Below, one piece after another: positions 1-8,517 of a stretch of 64,000 nucleotides of DNA. The notes under the pieces are model-generated. The model had not been told where the DNA came from. It did no database searches and saw nothing but the letters and a program-made list of their open reading frames with translations. Every line of letters starts with the position of its first letter. Position 1 is the stretch's first letter. Where the stretch lies: the NCBI GenBank assembly GCA_964501335.1, contig CAZCTC010000007.1, forward strand, positions 106,281 through 170,280, given 5' to 3'. Origin of the DNA: CAZCTC01 sp964501335. Lineage in GTDB: Bacteria; Chloroflexota; Anaerolineae; B4-G1; SLSP01. A program made the translations under genes and the position numbers.

Positions 1-1
1 G

Positions 2-1216
2 TTGACCCTGGCTAACGACGGCGTCAACGGTCGGGAAATCTATGTCTACGGGGAAGGGTGGGACTTCGGCGAAGTGGCGAACAATGCGCGCGGCGTCAAT
101 GCCACCCAGAGGAATATGGCCGGTACCGGCATCGGCACCTTTAACGATCGGTCGCGCGATGCCGTGCGCGGCGGCGGGCCCTTTGATTCCGGCAATGCCC
201 TCGTGACCAACCAGGGCTTCATCAGTGGGCTCTACTACGATCCCAATGAACTCAACGCCGGCGCCAGCCTGACGGTGCAAAAAGCGAGCCTCTTGCATTC
301 CGCGGATCTTATCCGGGTGGGGCTGGCGGGCAATCTGGCGACTTACACCTTTACCGGCGCGACCGGAGCGGTGATTTCGGGGGCGGGCGTGGATTACAAC
401 GGTTCGCCGGCCGGCTACACCGCCGATCCTCAGGAAAACATCTTCTACATTTCGGCGCACGACAATCAAACGCTCTACGATATGGAGCAATATAAGATGC
501 CGTTGGATTCCACCCGCGATGAACGGGTCCGCGCCGACAATGTGGGGGTCAGTTTTGTCTGCTTTGCCCAGGGGGTTCCCTTCATGCAGGCGGGCACGGA
601 TATGCTGCGTTCCAAGTCGTTCGACAGCGACAGCTATAACTCCAGCGACTGGTTCAATCGGCTCGATTTCAGCTATCAGAGCAATAATTTCGGGGCCGGG
701 CTGCCGCCGGCGAATGCCAATCAGACCAACTGGCCGTTGATGGAACCGCGGCTGGCGAACGTTACGTTGAAGCCGGGCTACACGGAAATTATGAGTTCGG
801 TACGCAATTTGCGGGAACTATTCTCGATTCGGGCCAGCACCCGGCTTTTCCATCTGCAGACGGCGGCCGAAGTGCAGGAACATCTGAAGTATTACAATAC
901 CGGCCCGGACCAGATCCCCGGCCTGATTGTCATGGCTCTCGCCGATCCGCAGCAGAAGCTGAGCGATCGCTATGACCTGGTCGTTACGTTGTTCAATGCG
1001 ACGGATGATCCCGTTGTTTTCAGCAATACGCAATTGCTGAGCAAGACGTTGACGCTGCATCCGGTCCAGGCCGGGAGCTACGATCCGGTGGTCAAAACCG
1101 CCCGCTATCAGGCGAGCACGGGGGTTTTCACCGTGCCGGCGCGTACGACGGCTGTCTTTGTGCAGCTGGCAAAGCAATATCGCATTTTGCTGCCGCTGGT
1201 GATGCGCGGTCAATAA
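2..1216 (+). CDS. Pullulanase-type alpha-1,6-glucosidase, C-terminal part (5' end outside window)
   Basis: The reading frame is open to the left edge, so this is the last 404 residues or so of a longer protein. The family cleaves alpha-1,6 branches in pullulan, glycogen or starch. Visible pullulanase-type GH13 signatures are the late catalytic-barrel motif SAHDNQTLYD (about residue 150) and the segment QGVPFMQAGTDMLRSKSF followed by DSYNSSDWFNRLDF (about 195-225). Both match the end of the barrel in pullulanases. The remainder is the C-terminal beta domain typical of these enzymes. The last residues, LLPLVMRGQ, form a short hydrophobic-basic tail that recurs on the exported protein at 20587-23832, which suggests a secreted or surface enzyme. 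A strong terminator follows at 1232-1270. The missing N-terminus prevents any statement on a signal peptide or carbohydrate-binding modules. Confidence 0.85.
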   Translation: MTLANDGVNGREIYVYGEGWDFGEVANNARGVNATQRNMAGTGIGTFNDRSRDAVRGGGPFDSGNALVTNQGFISGLYYDPNELNAGASLTVQKASLLHSADLIRVGLAGNLATYTFTGATGAVISGAGVDYNGSPAGYTADPQENIFYISAHDNQTLYDMEQYKMPLDSTRDERVRADNVGVSFVCFAQGVPFMQAGTDMLRSKSFDSDSYNSSDWFNRLDFSYQSNNFGAGLPPANANQTNWPLMEPRLANVTLKPGYTEIMSSVRNLRELFSIRASTRLFHLQTAAEVQEHLKYYNTGPDQIPGLIVMALADPQQKLSDRYDLVVTLFNATDDPVVFSNTQLLSKTLTLHPVQAGSYDPVVKTARYQASTGVFTVPARTTAVFVQLAKQYRILLPLVMRGQ

Positions 1217-1231
1217 GCGGTTCTTTAGAAT

Positions 1232-1270
1232 GTCGCCGGCGGGGTATCTTATCCCGCCGGCGACGTTTTT
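1232..1270 (+). terminator. Rho-independent terminator of the pullulanase gene
   Basis: A perfect 12-bp GC-rich stem (GTCGCCGGCGGG at 1232-1243 with its complement at 1253-1264) and a 9-nt loop are followed by G and five T. It starts 16 bp after the stop codon of the pullulanase gene. Confidence 0.85.
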
Positions 1271-1818
1271 ATGGAAGTAGACAGGGGAAATGTGAAATGT
1301 AGTAAGAATGCGGTTGCTAATGCAGGGTGGCAAAAAAACTATGTTTTCGGCGGCTTTCCGAAGCCGCCGAAAACATAGACAAAAAATTCTCTTCCCATCC
1401 AGCGCGGCGCATCTGGCCGGGCTGTTTTCAGGACAGAAGGTCATGCCGGGGCGGCACCCCCAAGGATGAAAATGGTTTGTCCGGCGCGGTTTCCTGGGAT
1501 TTCATCCCAGGCTTACCTAAACCACCCTTTCAGGGTTTAAGAAGGCGCCTTCTAATGCGAGGGCGGCAAAAAAAGCCTATGTTTTCGCGGGCTTTCTGAA
1601 GCCCGCGAAAACATAAACAAAAAAACTTTCTCTTACCATCCAGCGTGGCGTATCTTACGGGGCAAGGACTATTTGCGGGGTGTTACAAGGCCGGCCTATT
1701 TTCAGGACAGAAGGCCATGCCGGGGCGGCACCCCGAAAGAGGAAAATGATTCGTCAGGATTGGGTACCCACAAGGGGTACCCCTACGGGAGATCGTTCCG
1801 GGCCTATTTTCAGGATTG
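1271..1818. repeat. Intergenic repeat block with two perfect hairpins
   Basis: No gene is supported here. Two copies of the window-wide hairpin repeat are present at 1341-1376 (loop TCCG) and 1579-1616 (loop TCTG), both with flanks in minus polarity. Between them (about 1483-1547) lies a second repeat type, CCTGGGATTTCATCCCAGG plus ACCCTTTCAGGGTTTAAG, which recurs in inverted orientation at about 9983-10045. A third motif, GGGTACCCACAAGGGGTACC (about 1764-1783), recurs inverted near 5015-5040. Just after the terminator, 1280-1302 carries a degenerate GGGGAAATGTGAAATGT motif also seen after other stop codons. Confidence 0.75.
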
Positions 1819-2265
1819 TTACGGTTGTGTCTGGACTGCCTCGAAGACGGCTACGTTTTTTCCACCGACGGCGATGATGGTGAGTTTGGTTCCCTCGAGG
1901 GTGAATTTTTCGGCATTGTTCAATACGCCTGCTACTTTTTCTTCCTGTTGCATGAGTGGAGCGGCGCAGGCCATCAAGGTTGTTACCATGTTCGAGAACT
2001 GGATTTTATCCCCGTCGACGACATAGCTTCCGCCTAAACTGTTGCAACCGACTTTGCCGCTGAATTTTCCGTCGCTGGTGAATTCCAGCCGGGCCTGTGT
2101 GTCGCTTTGGGCCGGGATCAGAGCGGCGGGATCGCCGTAGCTTACCAGGGCCCAGGGATTTTCGGTGAGAGAGGCCGTGGGAGTCGGGCTTTGGGTGCCG
2201 GTACAGGCGGCCAGGCTCAGCAGGGCTACGATCCCCAGAATTAAACAAAGTACATTCCGACGCAT
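1819..2265 (-). CDS. META/HslJ-domain lipoprotein
   Basis: The start at 2265 is preferred over a longer frame because it has a good ribosome site (AAGGAG, 7 nt upstream) and begins a clean lipoprotein signal: MRR, a hydrophobic stretch, then the lipobox LSLAAC. Cysteine 21 would be lipidated after cleavage, placing the protein at the outside of the membrane. The mature part (about 127 residues) has the META/HslJ pattern: an N-terminal PWALVSYG strand, then FTSDGKFSGKVGCNSLGGSY, which is the family hallmark, and a C-terminal KLTIIAVGGKNVAVFE. META-domain proteins are linked to heat or novobiocin tolerance in enterobacteria, but the role here is unknown. It is a single gene flanked by hairpin repeats. 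Confidence 0.85.
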   Translation of the reverse strand: MRRNVLCLILGIVALLSLAACTGTQSPTPTASLTENPWALVSYGDPAALIPAQSDTQARLEFTSDGKFSGKVGCNSLGGSYVVDGDKIQFSNMVTTLMACAAPLMQQEEKVAGVLNNAEKFTLEGTKLTIIAVGGKNVAVFEAVQTQP

Positions 2266-2477
2266 TGGATACTCCTTGTAAGGGTAGATGGTATTAAGAC
2301 GTGGAGTGTGCAGTTGAGGTTCCTGATGCGCGTTTTTAGCGTCCCGCATAGGGATTTTTCCTGGTCGGGGGCGACGCGCGGGACAGGGGGAGAGAGTTTT
2401 TATTTATATTTTCGGCGGCTTCAGAAAGCCGCCGAAAACATGGGCTTTTTTTCCAGACTAACCGTAGAGGTCGTTTA
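2266..2477. repeat. Hairpin repeat copy upstream of the lipoprotein gene
   Basis: This gap holds one hairpin copy at 2409-2438 (inner stem CGGCGGCTT, loop CAGA), with the plus-polarity flanks GGGGGAGAGAG before and GGGCTTTTTTT after. It lies between two minus-strand genes and is therefore downstream of the 2478-3167 gene. It could terminate that transcript. Confidence 0.7.
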
Positions 2478-3167
2478 TTAATCCTTTTTCATGGAGTGTG
2501 ATTGGGCTTTCAACAGCCCGCCGGCCAGGATGACGATCCAGAGCAGGAAGCTGAAGATGAGGACGCGCTCTTTCACGCCGGCCAGCGGGGTGGGCAGGTT
2601 GGCGGCGATATTCGCGCCGTCCGGGCCCATCCAGATGCCGAAGATCAGCAGCACAACGATGGTGCCGATCGAGTAGAGGCGGAATCCTTTGCCGAAGGTA
2701 TTGGAGCCGAATCCGATGATGAGGAAGATGAAGAGCACGAGGATCATCGTGACGGCGATGTGCAGGGTATCGGTCAGGGAGCCGGGGACGCCCCGCATGT
2801 GCATGGGAACAAAGGGGCCGATCAGGCTGATGGTGCCATATCCCATGAGCAATCCGGCCAGAATCCGGCGGCTCTGTTTCTGTCCCGCGGATTTCCAGAT
2901 GCCCCAGCCGAAGGCTATGATCAGCGGGTTGTAGAGAAGGAAGAGCGGAACGACGAACGGGCGTGAGGGTGAATCGATGGCCATCAGTTCGCTGACGCTC
3001 TGGGAGATTGAATCATACTCTTTCCAGGTGAGGGCGCCGACGATGGTGGCGATTACGTAGAGTATCGAGGATAAGATTCCGCAGATGAGCCAAAGTTTTT
3101 CAGTTGTCATCGAGCTGGAAGGTGTTGAGTTGACCTTGGAGGTCGGGCTAACGGTCTGATTATTCAT
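2478..3167 (-). CDS. DUF998-like multi-pass membrane protein
   Basis: The start at 3167 (MNNQTVSPTS) is chosen because AGGAG lies 4-5 nt upstream; a longer frame adds 15 residues without a site. The 229-residue product has a short polar N-terminus and about six hydrophobic segments (roughly residues 25-50, 70-95, 105-125, 135-160, 165-185 and 205-225). The first helix region with WKEYDSISQSVSELMAIDSP matches the DUF998 pattern, in which SQxxSELxAxGxP follows the first helix. No enzymatic function is known for this family. It is a single-gene unit with hairpin repeats on both sides. Confidence 0.7.
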   Translation of the reverse strand: MNNQTVSPTSKVNSTPSSSMTTEKLWLICGILSSILYVIATIVGALTWKEYDSISQSVSELMAIDSPSRPFVVPLFLLYNPLIIAFGWGIWKSAGQKQSRRILAGLLMGYGTISLIGPFVPMHMRGVPGSLTDTLHIAVTMILVLFIFLIIGFGSNTFGKGFRLYSIGTIVVLLIFGIWMGPDGANIAANLPTPLAGVKERVLIFSFLLWIVILAGGLLKAQSHSMKKD

Positions 3168-3595
3168 TTTTCTCCTGTTGTTTTCGATCTGTGTGGTTAG
3201 CTTTTTTAGCATCCCGCAACTGGCACTTTCCAGGTAAAAAACGACGCGCTGGACCGGGGAAGAGAGTTTTTTTGTCCATGTTTTCGCGGGCTTTCTGAAG
3301 CCCGCGAAAACATGGACTTTTTCTTCCGTGTTTTCCAGGTTAATCGTACAGGTCGAGAGTTTTTTTGTGTCGGCGGCTTTAGANNNNNNNNNNNNNNNNN
3401 NNNNNNNNNNNNNNNNNNNNNNNNNNNNNNNNNNNNNNNNNNNNNNNNNNNNNNNNNNNNNNNNNNNNNNNNNNNNNNNNNNNTGTTTTCCAGGTTAATC
3501 GTACAGGTCGAGAGTTTTTTTGTGTCGGCGGCTTTAGAAAGTGCGCGAAAATACTATCTTTTTCATCTGTTTTTCGGGGTAATGGTACAGGCCGG
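3168..3595. repeat. Intergenic hairpin repeats interrupted by an assembly gap
   Basis: A complete hairpin copy lies at 3276-3315 (18-bp arms including CGCGGGCTT, loop TCTG) with plus-polarity flanks. A second, imperfect copy (CGGCGGCTTTAGA, then AAGTGCGCGAAAAT) is cut by the N run at 3384-3483. The 55 bases before the gap (3329-3383) are identical to the 55 bases after it (3484-3538). No coding capacity is supported. Confidence 0.75.
3384..3483. other. Assembly gap of exactly 100 N
   Basis: One hundred N are flanked by an identical 55-bp sequence on each side (3329-3383 and 3484-3538). This is the signature of scaffolded contigs whose ends overlap by a k-mer of 55. The real sequence may have no gap here, or may have an unresolved tandem hairpin copy. 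Confidence 0.95.
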
Positions 3596-3820
3596 CTATT
3601 TTTGATCGGATATCGAGGGCTGTTCTCTGTCGACCGAGATCAGGGTGAGATTGAGGTCACGAAGACGTTCGAAGAGACCGTAGAGCGCGGCCTGATCGGG
3701 AAGTTCTCCATAGATCAGGGTTTCATTTTCCTCCAGATGGGTCAATTGCAGGCCAGTAAACCAGTCGGACCAGCAGTGATCCAGATGTCCCTGGACTTTG
3801 ATCCTGTAATATTCCGGCAT
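3596..3820 (-). CDS. Small conserved protein of unknown function (74 aa)
   Basis: The protein begins MPEYYRIKVQGHLDHCWSDW and continues with a region of the form GLQLTHLEENETLIYGELPD and QAALYGLFERLRDLNLTLIS. This is the pattern of a small bacterial family I recognise by sequence shape, with a YRIxVxGxLxxxWSxWF opening and a DQAALxGLLxxxRDLxLxLxS ending; it has no assigned activity. No signal peptide or membrane segment is visible. The stop of the upstream flavoprotein gene is 11 bp away on the same strand, so the two are probably co-transcribed. The ribosome site is weak (AAGGCGGC). Confidence 0.75.
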   Translation of the reverse strand: MPEYYRIKVQGHLDHCWSDWFTGLQLTHLEENETLIYGELPDQAALYGLFERLRDLNLTLISVDREQPSISDQK

Positions 3821-3831
3821 TTCAAGCCGCC

Positions 3832-4605
3832 TTAAGAGAGCATGCTCCGTATCATGGGCGCCAGGGAATCAAACAGCCGGCCGGCCAGTTTTTTGAATGG
3901 ATTGAGGCGGGTGGGGTAGAAGTAATCGGATTCCAGCCAGCCTTTTTCGGCATAGTAGCGGTAGTCACGGCTGCGGTCGTCAAGCAGTTGTTTGATGGTG
4001 GCGCGGCCCATCCTGAAGACCATGAGTTTGAAGAGCGTGGGCTCGGGGTAGGCGGGGCGGATCAGGCAGGCGTGGTAGCGCCGGCTTAACTTTTCCAGAG
4101 CGCGGTCGATTTTCTGTTGATCCTTTTCGGTGCGGGGATCGAGGGCGGTGATGCTGATGCCCTTCACGGTGTTGAATCCCAACATGCCGCCGAGGAAGTC
4201 GAAGTATTCGATGATTTTATCCCCACCGCCGAAGCCCTGGGAGACGATGCCGGTGAAGGTTTTGCCGAAGTAGGGGGGGCGGTGCAGGGCGTATCCGAAG
4301 CGATCCAGGAAGACTTTCATAATGCCGGAGACGTGGAAGCTGTAGTTGGGGGTGGCAAAGACGATGCCGTCCGCGGCGGCGATTTTGTCCATCAGCTGAT
4401 CGCGGTCGTCTTTCAGGGGGCAGAACTCCTCGCCTTTTTCGAAGCAGACGCGGCAGCCGCGGCAGGCTAAGAGTTTATAGTCGCTGAGGGTAACGATTTC
4501 GGTTTCTACATTGCCCAATGTTTTGAGGTTGTTCAGGAATTGGGCGACGGCGTCGTGGGTGTTCTGTTTGTGAGCACTCCCGACGAAGGCGACGACTTTT
4601 TTCAT
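3832..4605 (-). CDS. NAD(P)H-dependent FMN reductase / iron-sulfur flavoprotein-like
   Basis: The 257-residue protein has a flavodoxin-like fold. The N-terminal GSAHKQNTHDAVAQF binds the FMN phosphate, TPNYSFHVSGIMKVFLDR (about 85-102) lies near the isoalloxazine, and a glycine-rich GFGGGD follows. The segment CRGCRVCFEKGEEFCPLKDD (about 48-67) carries four cysteines in the position where iron-sulfur flavoproteins bind a cluster, although the spacing here could also be a zinc-like or non-cluster variant. The C-terminal 100 residues are an extension rich in aromatic and basic residues. Expected activity is electron transfer or reduction of quinones, nitro or azo compounds; the substrate is unknown. 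A strong AAGGAG site lies 7 nt before the ATG. It forms a small operon with the 74-aa gene downstream. Confidence 0.8.
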   Translation of the reverse strand: MKKVVAFVGSAHKQNTHDAVAQFLNNLKTLGNVETEIVTLSDYKLLACRGCRVCFEKGEEFCPLKDDRDQLMDKIAAADGIVFATPNYSFHVSGIMKVFLDRFGYALHRPPYFGKTFTGIVSQGFGGGDKIIEYFDFLGGMLGFNTVKGISITALDPRTEKDQQKIDRALEKLSRRYHACLIRPAYPEPTLFKLMVFRMGRATIKQLLDDRSRDYRYYAEKGWLESDYFYPTRLNPFKKLAGRLFDSLAPMIRSMLS

Positions 4606-5592
4606 GGAATAACTCCTTATTTGGATTATTTAACCTAAGTTGCTACCTTTAACAGGCGAACTTTCTATTCAGGCCTTTTTGCATGCAAAGGATTAGTAGA
4701 CAGTAGACAGCGGATTTCCGGCCGATTTGAGCCGGTAAAGCGAAGTTTTTTGCAGTCTACTGTCTACTTGCTGCTGTCTGCTTTTGATGATATGCAGCGG
4801 ATCTTGAATAATGGGCTGGATTTATCGAGATGGCACCTTGAATTATTTATAATTTAGCACGTGGGGGGAGTTTCCGCATCTGCCGAACGGGATATTCCGG
4901 GGTTATTTTTTGCCGGGGCGCGGGGTAACTGTCCTGAAAATAGGTCCCGCCGTGCAAAAATCTCCCCGAGAGGGCGGCCACATCGGGCCGCCCCTACCCG
5001 GAAAACGTCTCCCGTAGGGGTACCCCTTGTGGGTACCCAATCCTGACGAATCGTCTATTTTCATTTTTCGGGGTGCTCCCCGGCATGGCGTTCTGTCCTG
5101 AAAATAACCTGGCTTTGTAACGTCCCGCACATCATCCTTGCCTCGTAAGATGCACCGCGCTGGATGGGGGGAAAGAGTTTTTTGTTTATGTTTTCGGCGG
5201 CTTCAGAAAGCCGCCGAAAACATGGGCTTTTTTTGCCCCCGTCGCGTTAGCAGGTGCCTTCTTGTCGAGCATTCTCAGCCCCAAAGGGGCGACCTCAAGG
5301 TAGCCTGGGGTGAAGCCCCAGGAAACCGCGCCGGCCATCCCATTTTCATTTTTCGGGGTGCCGCCCCCCGCATGGCGTTCTGTCCTGAAAATGGGGCTTA
5401 TGGCAGGGCCCCGGCTTTGTACTATCCCGCATGGAGCATTTTCTTTGTAAGAAACGACGCGCTGGATCGGGAGAGAGTTTTCTTATTTATGTTTTCGCGG
5501 GCTTCAGAAAGCCCGCGAAAACATAGCCCTTTCTCTTTTCCCGCTCTGCGATCTCCGCGTCTCTGCGTTGAACTCTTTTCTTGGAGGGTGGG
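4606..5592. repeat. Large intergenic repeat region (about 1 kb)
   Basis: No gene is supported. In order it holds: direct repeats of the GTAGACA type (about 4693-4712, then inverted copies about 4755-4782); a GGCCGCCCCTACC/GGGCGGCCACATC motif (about 4972-5000) related to 38915-38955 and 51465-51495; an inverted GGGTACCCCTTGTGGGTACC motif (about 5015-5040) related to 1764-1783; hairpin repeat copies at 5188-5223 (CGGCGGCTT stem, loop CAGA) and 5489-5524 (CGCGGGCTT stem, loop CAGA); between them an AGCCTGGGGTGAAGCCCCAG motif (about 5306-5328) shared with 31318-31342; and a CTCCGCGTCTCTGCGTTGAA motif (about 5552-5574). Plus-strand frames through it arise only from the repeats. Confidence 0.75.
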
Positions 5593-8310
5593 TCAGGGGA
5601 GGAGGCCGAATTGGCGGGCGCGGGCGACGGCTTCGGTGCGGTTGGCGGCGTCGAGTTTGCGGTAGATGCTGGCGGCGTGGGCTTTGATGGTGCCGGGGGA
5701 GACGATGAGCTGTCCGGCTATTTCGGCGTTGGTTTTTCCCTGCGCCATGAGTTGGAGGACTTCTAATTCGCGGGGGGAGAGCGGTTCAATCAGTCCGGCG
5801 GGTTGGGGGGCCGGGACGGTGCTTTTTTCGGCCGGGGGGAAGGCTTCCAGCAGGTGTTGCGCGTACGAGCGATGGGCGGCGGATTTTGATTTCAGATAGG
5901 CGGTCAGGAGATCGCGGGCCGGTTCGCCGATATCTACGAAACTGCGGATATATCCTTCCGGTTCGGCCAGCGCCAGTGTTGATTCAATGAGGGCCAGGGC
6001 TTCGGGCCGGCGTTGCCGGCCGGCGAAGGCCGCGGCCAGGAGCAGGTTGGACTCCAGCCGGCGGCCGATGGGATTATCGGCAGGCCCTTTGGCCGATGTT
6101 TCATTCAGGAGGGCTTCTACTTCTTCATAGCGCTCTTGGGCCAGCCGGATGCGGGCCAGGGTGAGCCGATAATATTCTCCATGCAGGCGGAAATCCTCGC
6201 TGTGCCGGATTTGATCGGCCCATTGCGCGGCGCTGTGAAGATCTCCGGAGGCGAGCTGGACGCGGACTTTCAGCGTGCGGAAATCTTCCGCAAACTCGAT
6301 CGGCCGGGAGTGCGCTTTCAGGCGTTCCAGGAATTTATCGACGGTTTGCAGGGCTTCGGGGTAGTTCCCCTTTGCGGTCAGGATGTGCGCCAGATCCAGC
6401 AATCCAAAGGCGTCCATCATAATATTTCCCCAGAGCGCGTTGGTTTGAAGGCTTTCCCGGATCTGGTGTTCGGCTTCGTCCAGATAGTTCCATTCGTACA
6501 AGGCTTCGCCGAGGGCGCTGTGCAGCCCGGCGGTGGAGTAGATGAAACGAAGATCTCTTTCCCGGGAAGGGTCGAGAAAGCGGTGGCACAGGTCGGCGGC
6601 GGCATGTAAACGACCCTGCATCAGGTAGAGATGGGCCAGGAAGAGGATCAGGGTGGGAATTTCGCGGGATTCCGAGGCTTTGTGCAGATATTTGGTGGAA
6701 ATTTCGGCGGCGAGATCGATTTCCCCGCGCCTTCCCAGCGTCATGCCGTAGAGGATATCGGCGGCATCGCGCAGGATCGATTCTTCGGGTGGGATGGCTT
6801 CCAGTTCCTGGTAAGCGGGAAGCGGGACGGTTTCCCGGGCGACTGAGCGCGGGCGGAGAAAGGCCAGCGCGACCATGATAATGGTTTGAATCCAGGTCGG
6901 TCGGGTTTCGGGGGGAGTGTCGGCGAGCTGTTGGGCCAGCTCTTGCAGCAGGGGGAGGGCTTTTTCGATGAGTCCCTGGATGATGAGAAACCAGGCCTGA
7001 TAGAGGCCGATTTTGGGGCGATTCAGGATGATTGGCGGTGAAAGCTGGTCGGCCAGCTGGATGAGGGAGGGATCTCCGGCGGCCCAGCGGAGCGGACCGT
7101 AATGTTCGATCAGCTCGGCGGCGCGGTTTTCTTCCCGGGCGGCCAGGAGATGTTGAACGGCTTCGGCGATGAAGCCGTTTTGCTCGAACCAGGTGGCGGC
7201 CCGGATGTGCAGTTGGGGCAGTTGTTCCGGTTGGGCCTGTTGCAGCCGGACCCGGAGCAGATCGGCGAAGAGGTGATGGTAGCGGAACCACCGGCCTTCA
7301 TGATCCAGGGAGATGAGGAAGAGGTTTTCCCGTTCCAGATAATTCAGGATGGGGGCTGTGTCGGGACGATTTCCAGCAGAGGAGGATTGTCTGTCTTTGG
7401 GGTTGAGGGGAGTGAGTGGATCGATGTCGGCCAGGAGGAAATCGCAGAGTGGGGCGGTGAGACGGTCCAGGATTGAGGTGAGCAGAAGAAAATGCTGGAT
7501 TTCCGGCGGCTGGTTGTTCAAGACTTCTTCCAGCAGGTAGTCGAGGATGTAGCGGTTTGAGCCGGAGAAGTTTTCGATAAAGCCGGCGATGTCTTTGCGG
7601 TCCCGCATCGAGAGGGCGGCCATTTGCAGGCCGGCGATCCAGCCTTCGGTGCGTTTTTCGAGCAGGGCGATGGAGTTTTCATCCAGGTGAAGGCCCATGG
7701 TGTCGTTTAGAAATTGGGCGGTTTCGGCCAGCGTGAAGCGCAGGTCGAAGGCGCGCAGTTCGACGATCTGTCCGCGGGCGCGCAGCCGGGCCAGGGGGAG
7801 CGGCGGGTCCGACCGGGTGAGGATGACCAGGTGGAGGGTGTGGGGAAGGTGCTCGATCAGAAAGATCACGTTTTCATGGACGGCGGCGCTGTGGATCAAC
7901 TGGTAATCGTCCAGAACCAGGGCGAGGTCGTTTTCAAGGGCATCCAGTTCGTTGATGAGGGTCGTCAGGACGGCTTCTGCGGACGGTTGCTGGATGCCGT
8001 CCATTAGTTGGACGGCTTCGAGGCCGATTCGAGGGTCGGCGGCCTGGAGCGCGGCGACCAGATAGGCGAGGAAGCGTCCTTCCTGGTTGTCGTTTTTGTC
8101 TAGAGAGAGCCAGGCGACCGGAGTCCCGCCGGCGGCGAGGCAGGAGGCGACCAGGGTGGTTTTGCCGAAGCCGGCCGGGGCGGTGATCAAAGTCAAAGGG
8201 CCGGCAAGTCCCCGGGCGATCTGCTGTTGGAGCCGTGGCCGATCGACCCGCTCGAGGCGGGGGAAGGGCGGGTGTATTTTCGTACGGATGAGAGAATCGG
8301 TTGGAGTCAT
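5593..8310 (-). CDS. LuxR-family (MalT/LAL-type) ATP-dependent transcriptional regulator
   Basis: At 905 residues this matches the usual MalT size. Residues 1-30 carry the typical opening (IRTKIHPPFPR, then DRPRL). Walker A is APAGFGKT at 44-51, and Walker B (LALVLDDYQLIH) lies near 130. A long helical, TPR-like sensor region follows (about 400-830). The last 63 residues are a LuxR helix-turn-helix: LSPRELEVLQLMAQGKTN, then AEIAGQLIVSPGTIKAH and KLDAANRTEAV. Such STAND-type regulators use ATP binding and an effector to oligomerise and activate transcription in the cytoplasm; the effector here is unknown. No clear Shine-Dalgarno sequence precedes the ATG. GTAGACAG repeats lie immediately upstream. 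Divergent or adjacent targets cannot be named from sequence. Confidence 0.9.
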   Translation of the reverse strand: MTPTDSLIRTKIHPPFPRLERVDRPRLQQQIARGLAGPLTLITAPAGFGKTTLVASCLAAGGTPVAWLSLDKNDNQEGRFLAYLVAALQAADPRIGLEAVQLMDGIQQPSAEAVLTTLINELDALENDLALVLDDYQLIHSAAVHENVIFLIEHLPHTLHLVILTRSDPPLPLARLRARGQIVELRAFDLRFTLAETAQFLNDTMGLHLDENSIALLEKRTEGWIAGLQMAALSMRDRKDIAGFIENFSGSNRYILDYLLEEVLNNQPPEIQHFLLLTSILDRLTAPLCDFLLADIDPLTPLNPKDRQSSSAGNRPDTAPILNYLERENLFLISLDHEGRWFRYHHLFADLLRVRLQQAQPEQLPQLHIRAATWFEQNGFIAEAVQHLLAAREENRAAELIEHYGPLRWAAGDPSLIQLADQLSPPIILNRPKIGLYQAWFLIIQGLIEKALPLLQELAQQLADTPPETRPTWIQTIIMVALAFLRPRSVARETVPLPAYQELEAIPPEESILRDAADILYGMTLGRRGEIDLAAEISTKYLHKASESREIPTLILFLAHLYLMQGRLHAAADLCHRFLDPSRERDLRFIYSTAGLHSALGEALYEWNYLDEAEHQIRESLQTNALWGNIMMDAFGLLDLAHILTAKGNYPEALQTVDKFLERLKAHSRPIEFAEDFRTLKVRVQLASGDLHSAAQWADQIRHSEDFRLHGEYYRLTLARIRLAQERYEEVEALLNETSAKGPADNPIGRRLESNLLLAAAFAGRQRRPEALALIESTLALAEPEGYIRSFVDIGEPARDLLTAYLKSKSAAHRSYAQHLLEAFPPAEKSTVPAPQPAGLIEPLSPRELEVLQLMAQGKTNAEIAGQLIVSPGTIKAHAASIYRKLDAANRTEAVARARQFGLLP

Positions 8311-8517
8311 ATGGAATCAGTAGACAGTAGACAGAATTCAGTAGACAGCGGATTTCAGGATTTGATATTTCTTAATTTCCCAGGGTTAATGCTCACCATT
8401 CGCGTAAATGATTAGCCAAATCAGGAATTATCCCTACTCTCCTAAATGGGCCCCCAAATGGGTTTAACCTTCCTGGGGCCTGCGGATCCCAGGCGAAGGG
8501 CGGATGAGAGTGTTACC
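8311..8517. repeat. GTAGACAG direct repeats upstream of the LuxR gene
   Basis: Positions about 8329-8356 hold three spaced copies of AGTAGACAG, ending in GCGGATTTCAG, very similar to 4691-4720. The rest contains a short CCTGGG/CCCAGG inverted repeat (about 8471-8492), downstream of the Thg1-like gene and possibly its terminator. No gene is seen. Confidence 0.6.

Noticed and set aside
818..1444. Minus-strand frame overlapping the pullulanase end and a hairpin
   Set aside because: It runs through the terminator and hairpin repeat and is antisense to a clear enzyme gene.
4861..5665. Plus- and minus-strand frames in the 1-kb gap
   Set aside because: They translate repeat sequence (e.g. the hairpin gives FSAASE-like peptides that recur at other copies), so they are repeat artefacts.
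5593..8310. LuxR protein considered as the NRPS cluster regulator
   Set aside because: It is about 18 kb from the nearest cluster end, with many unrelated genes between; no shared operator motif is seen.
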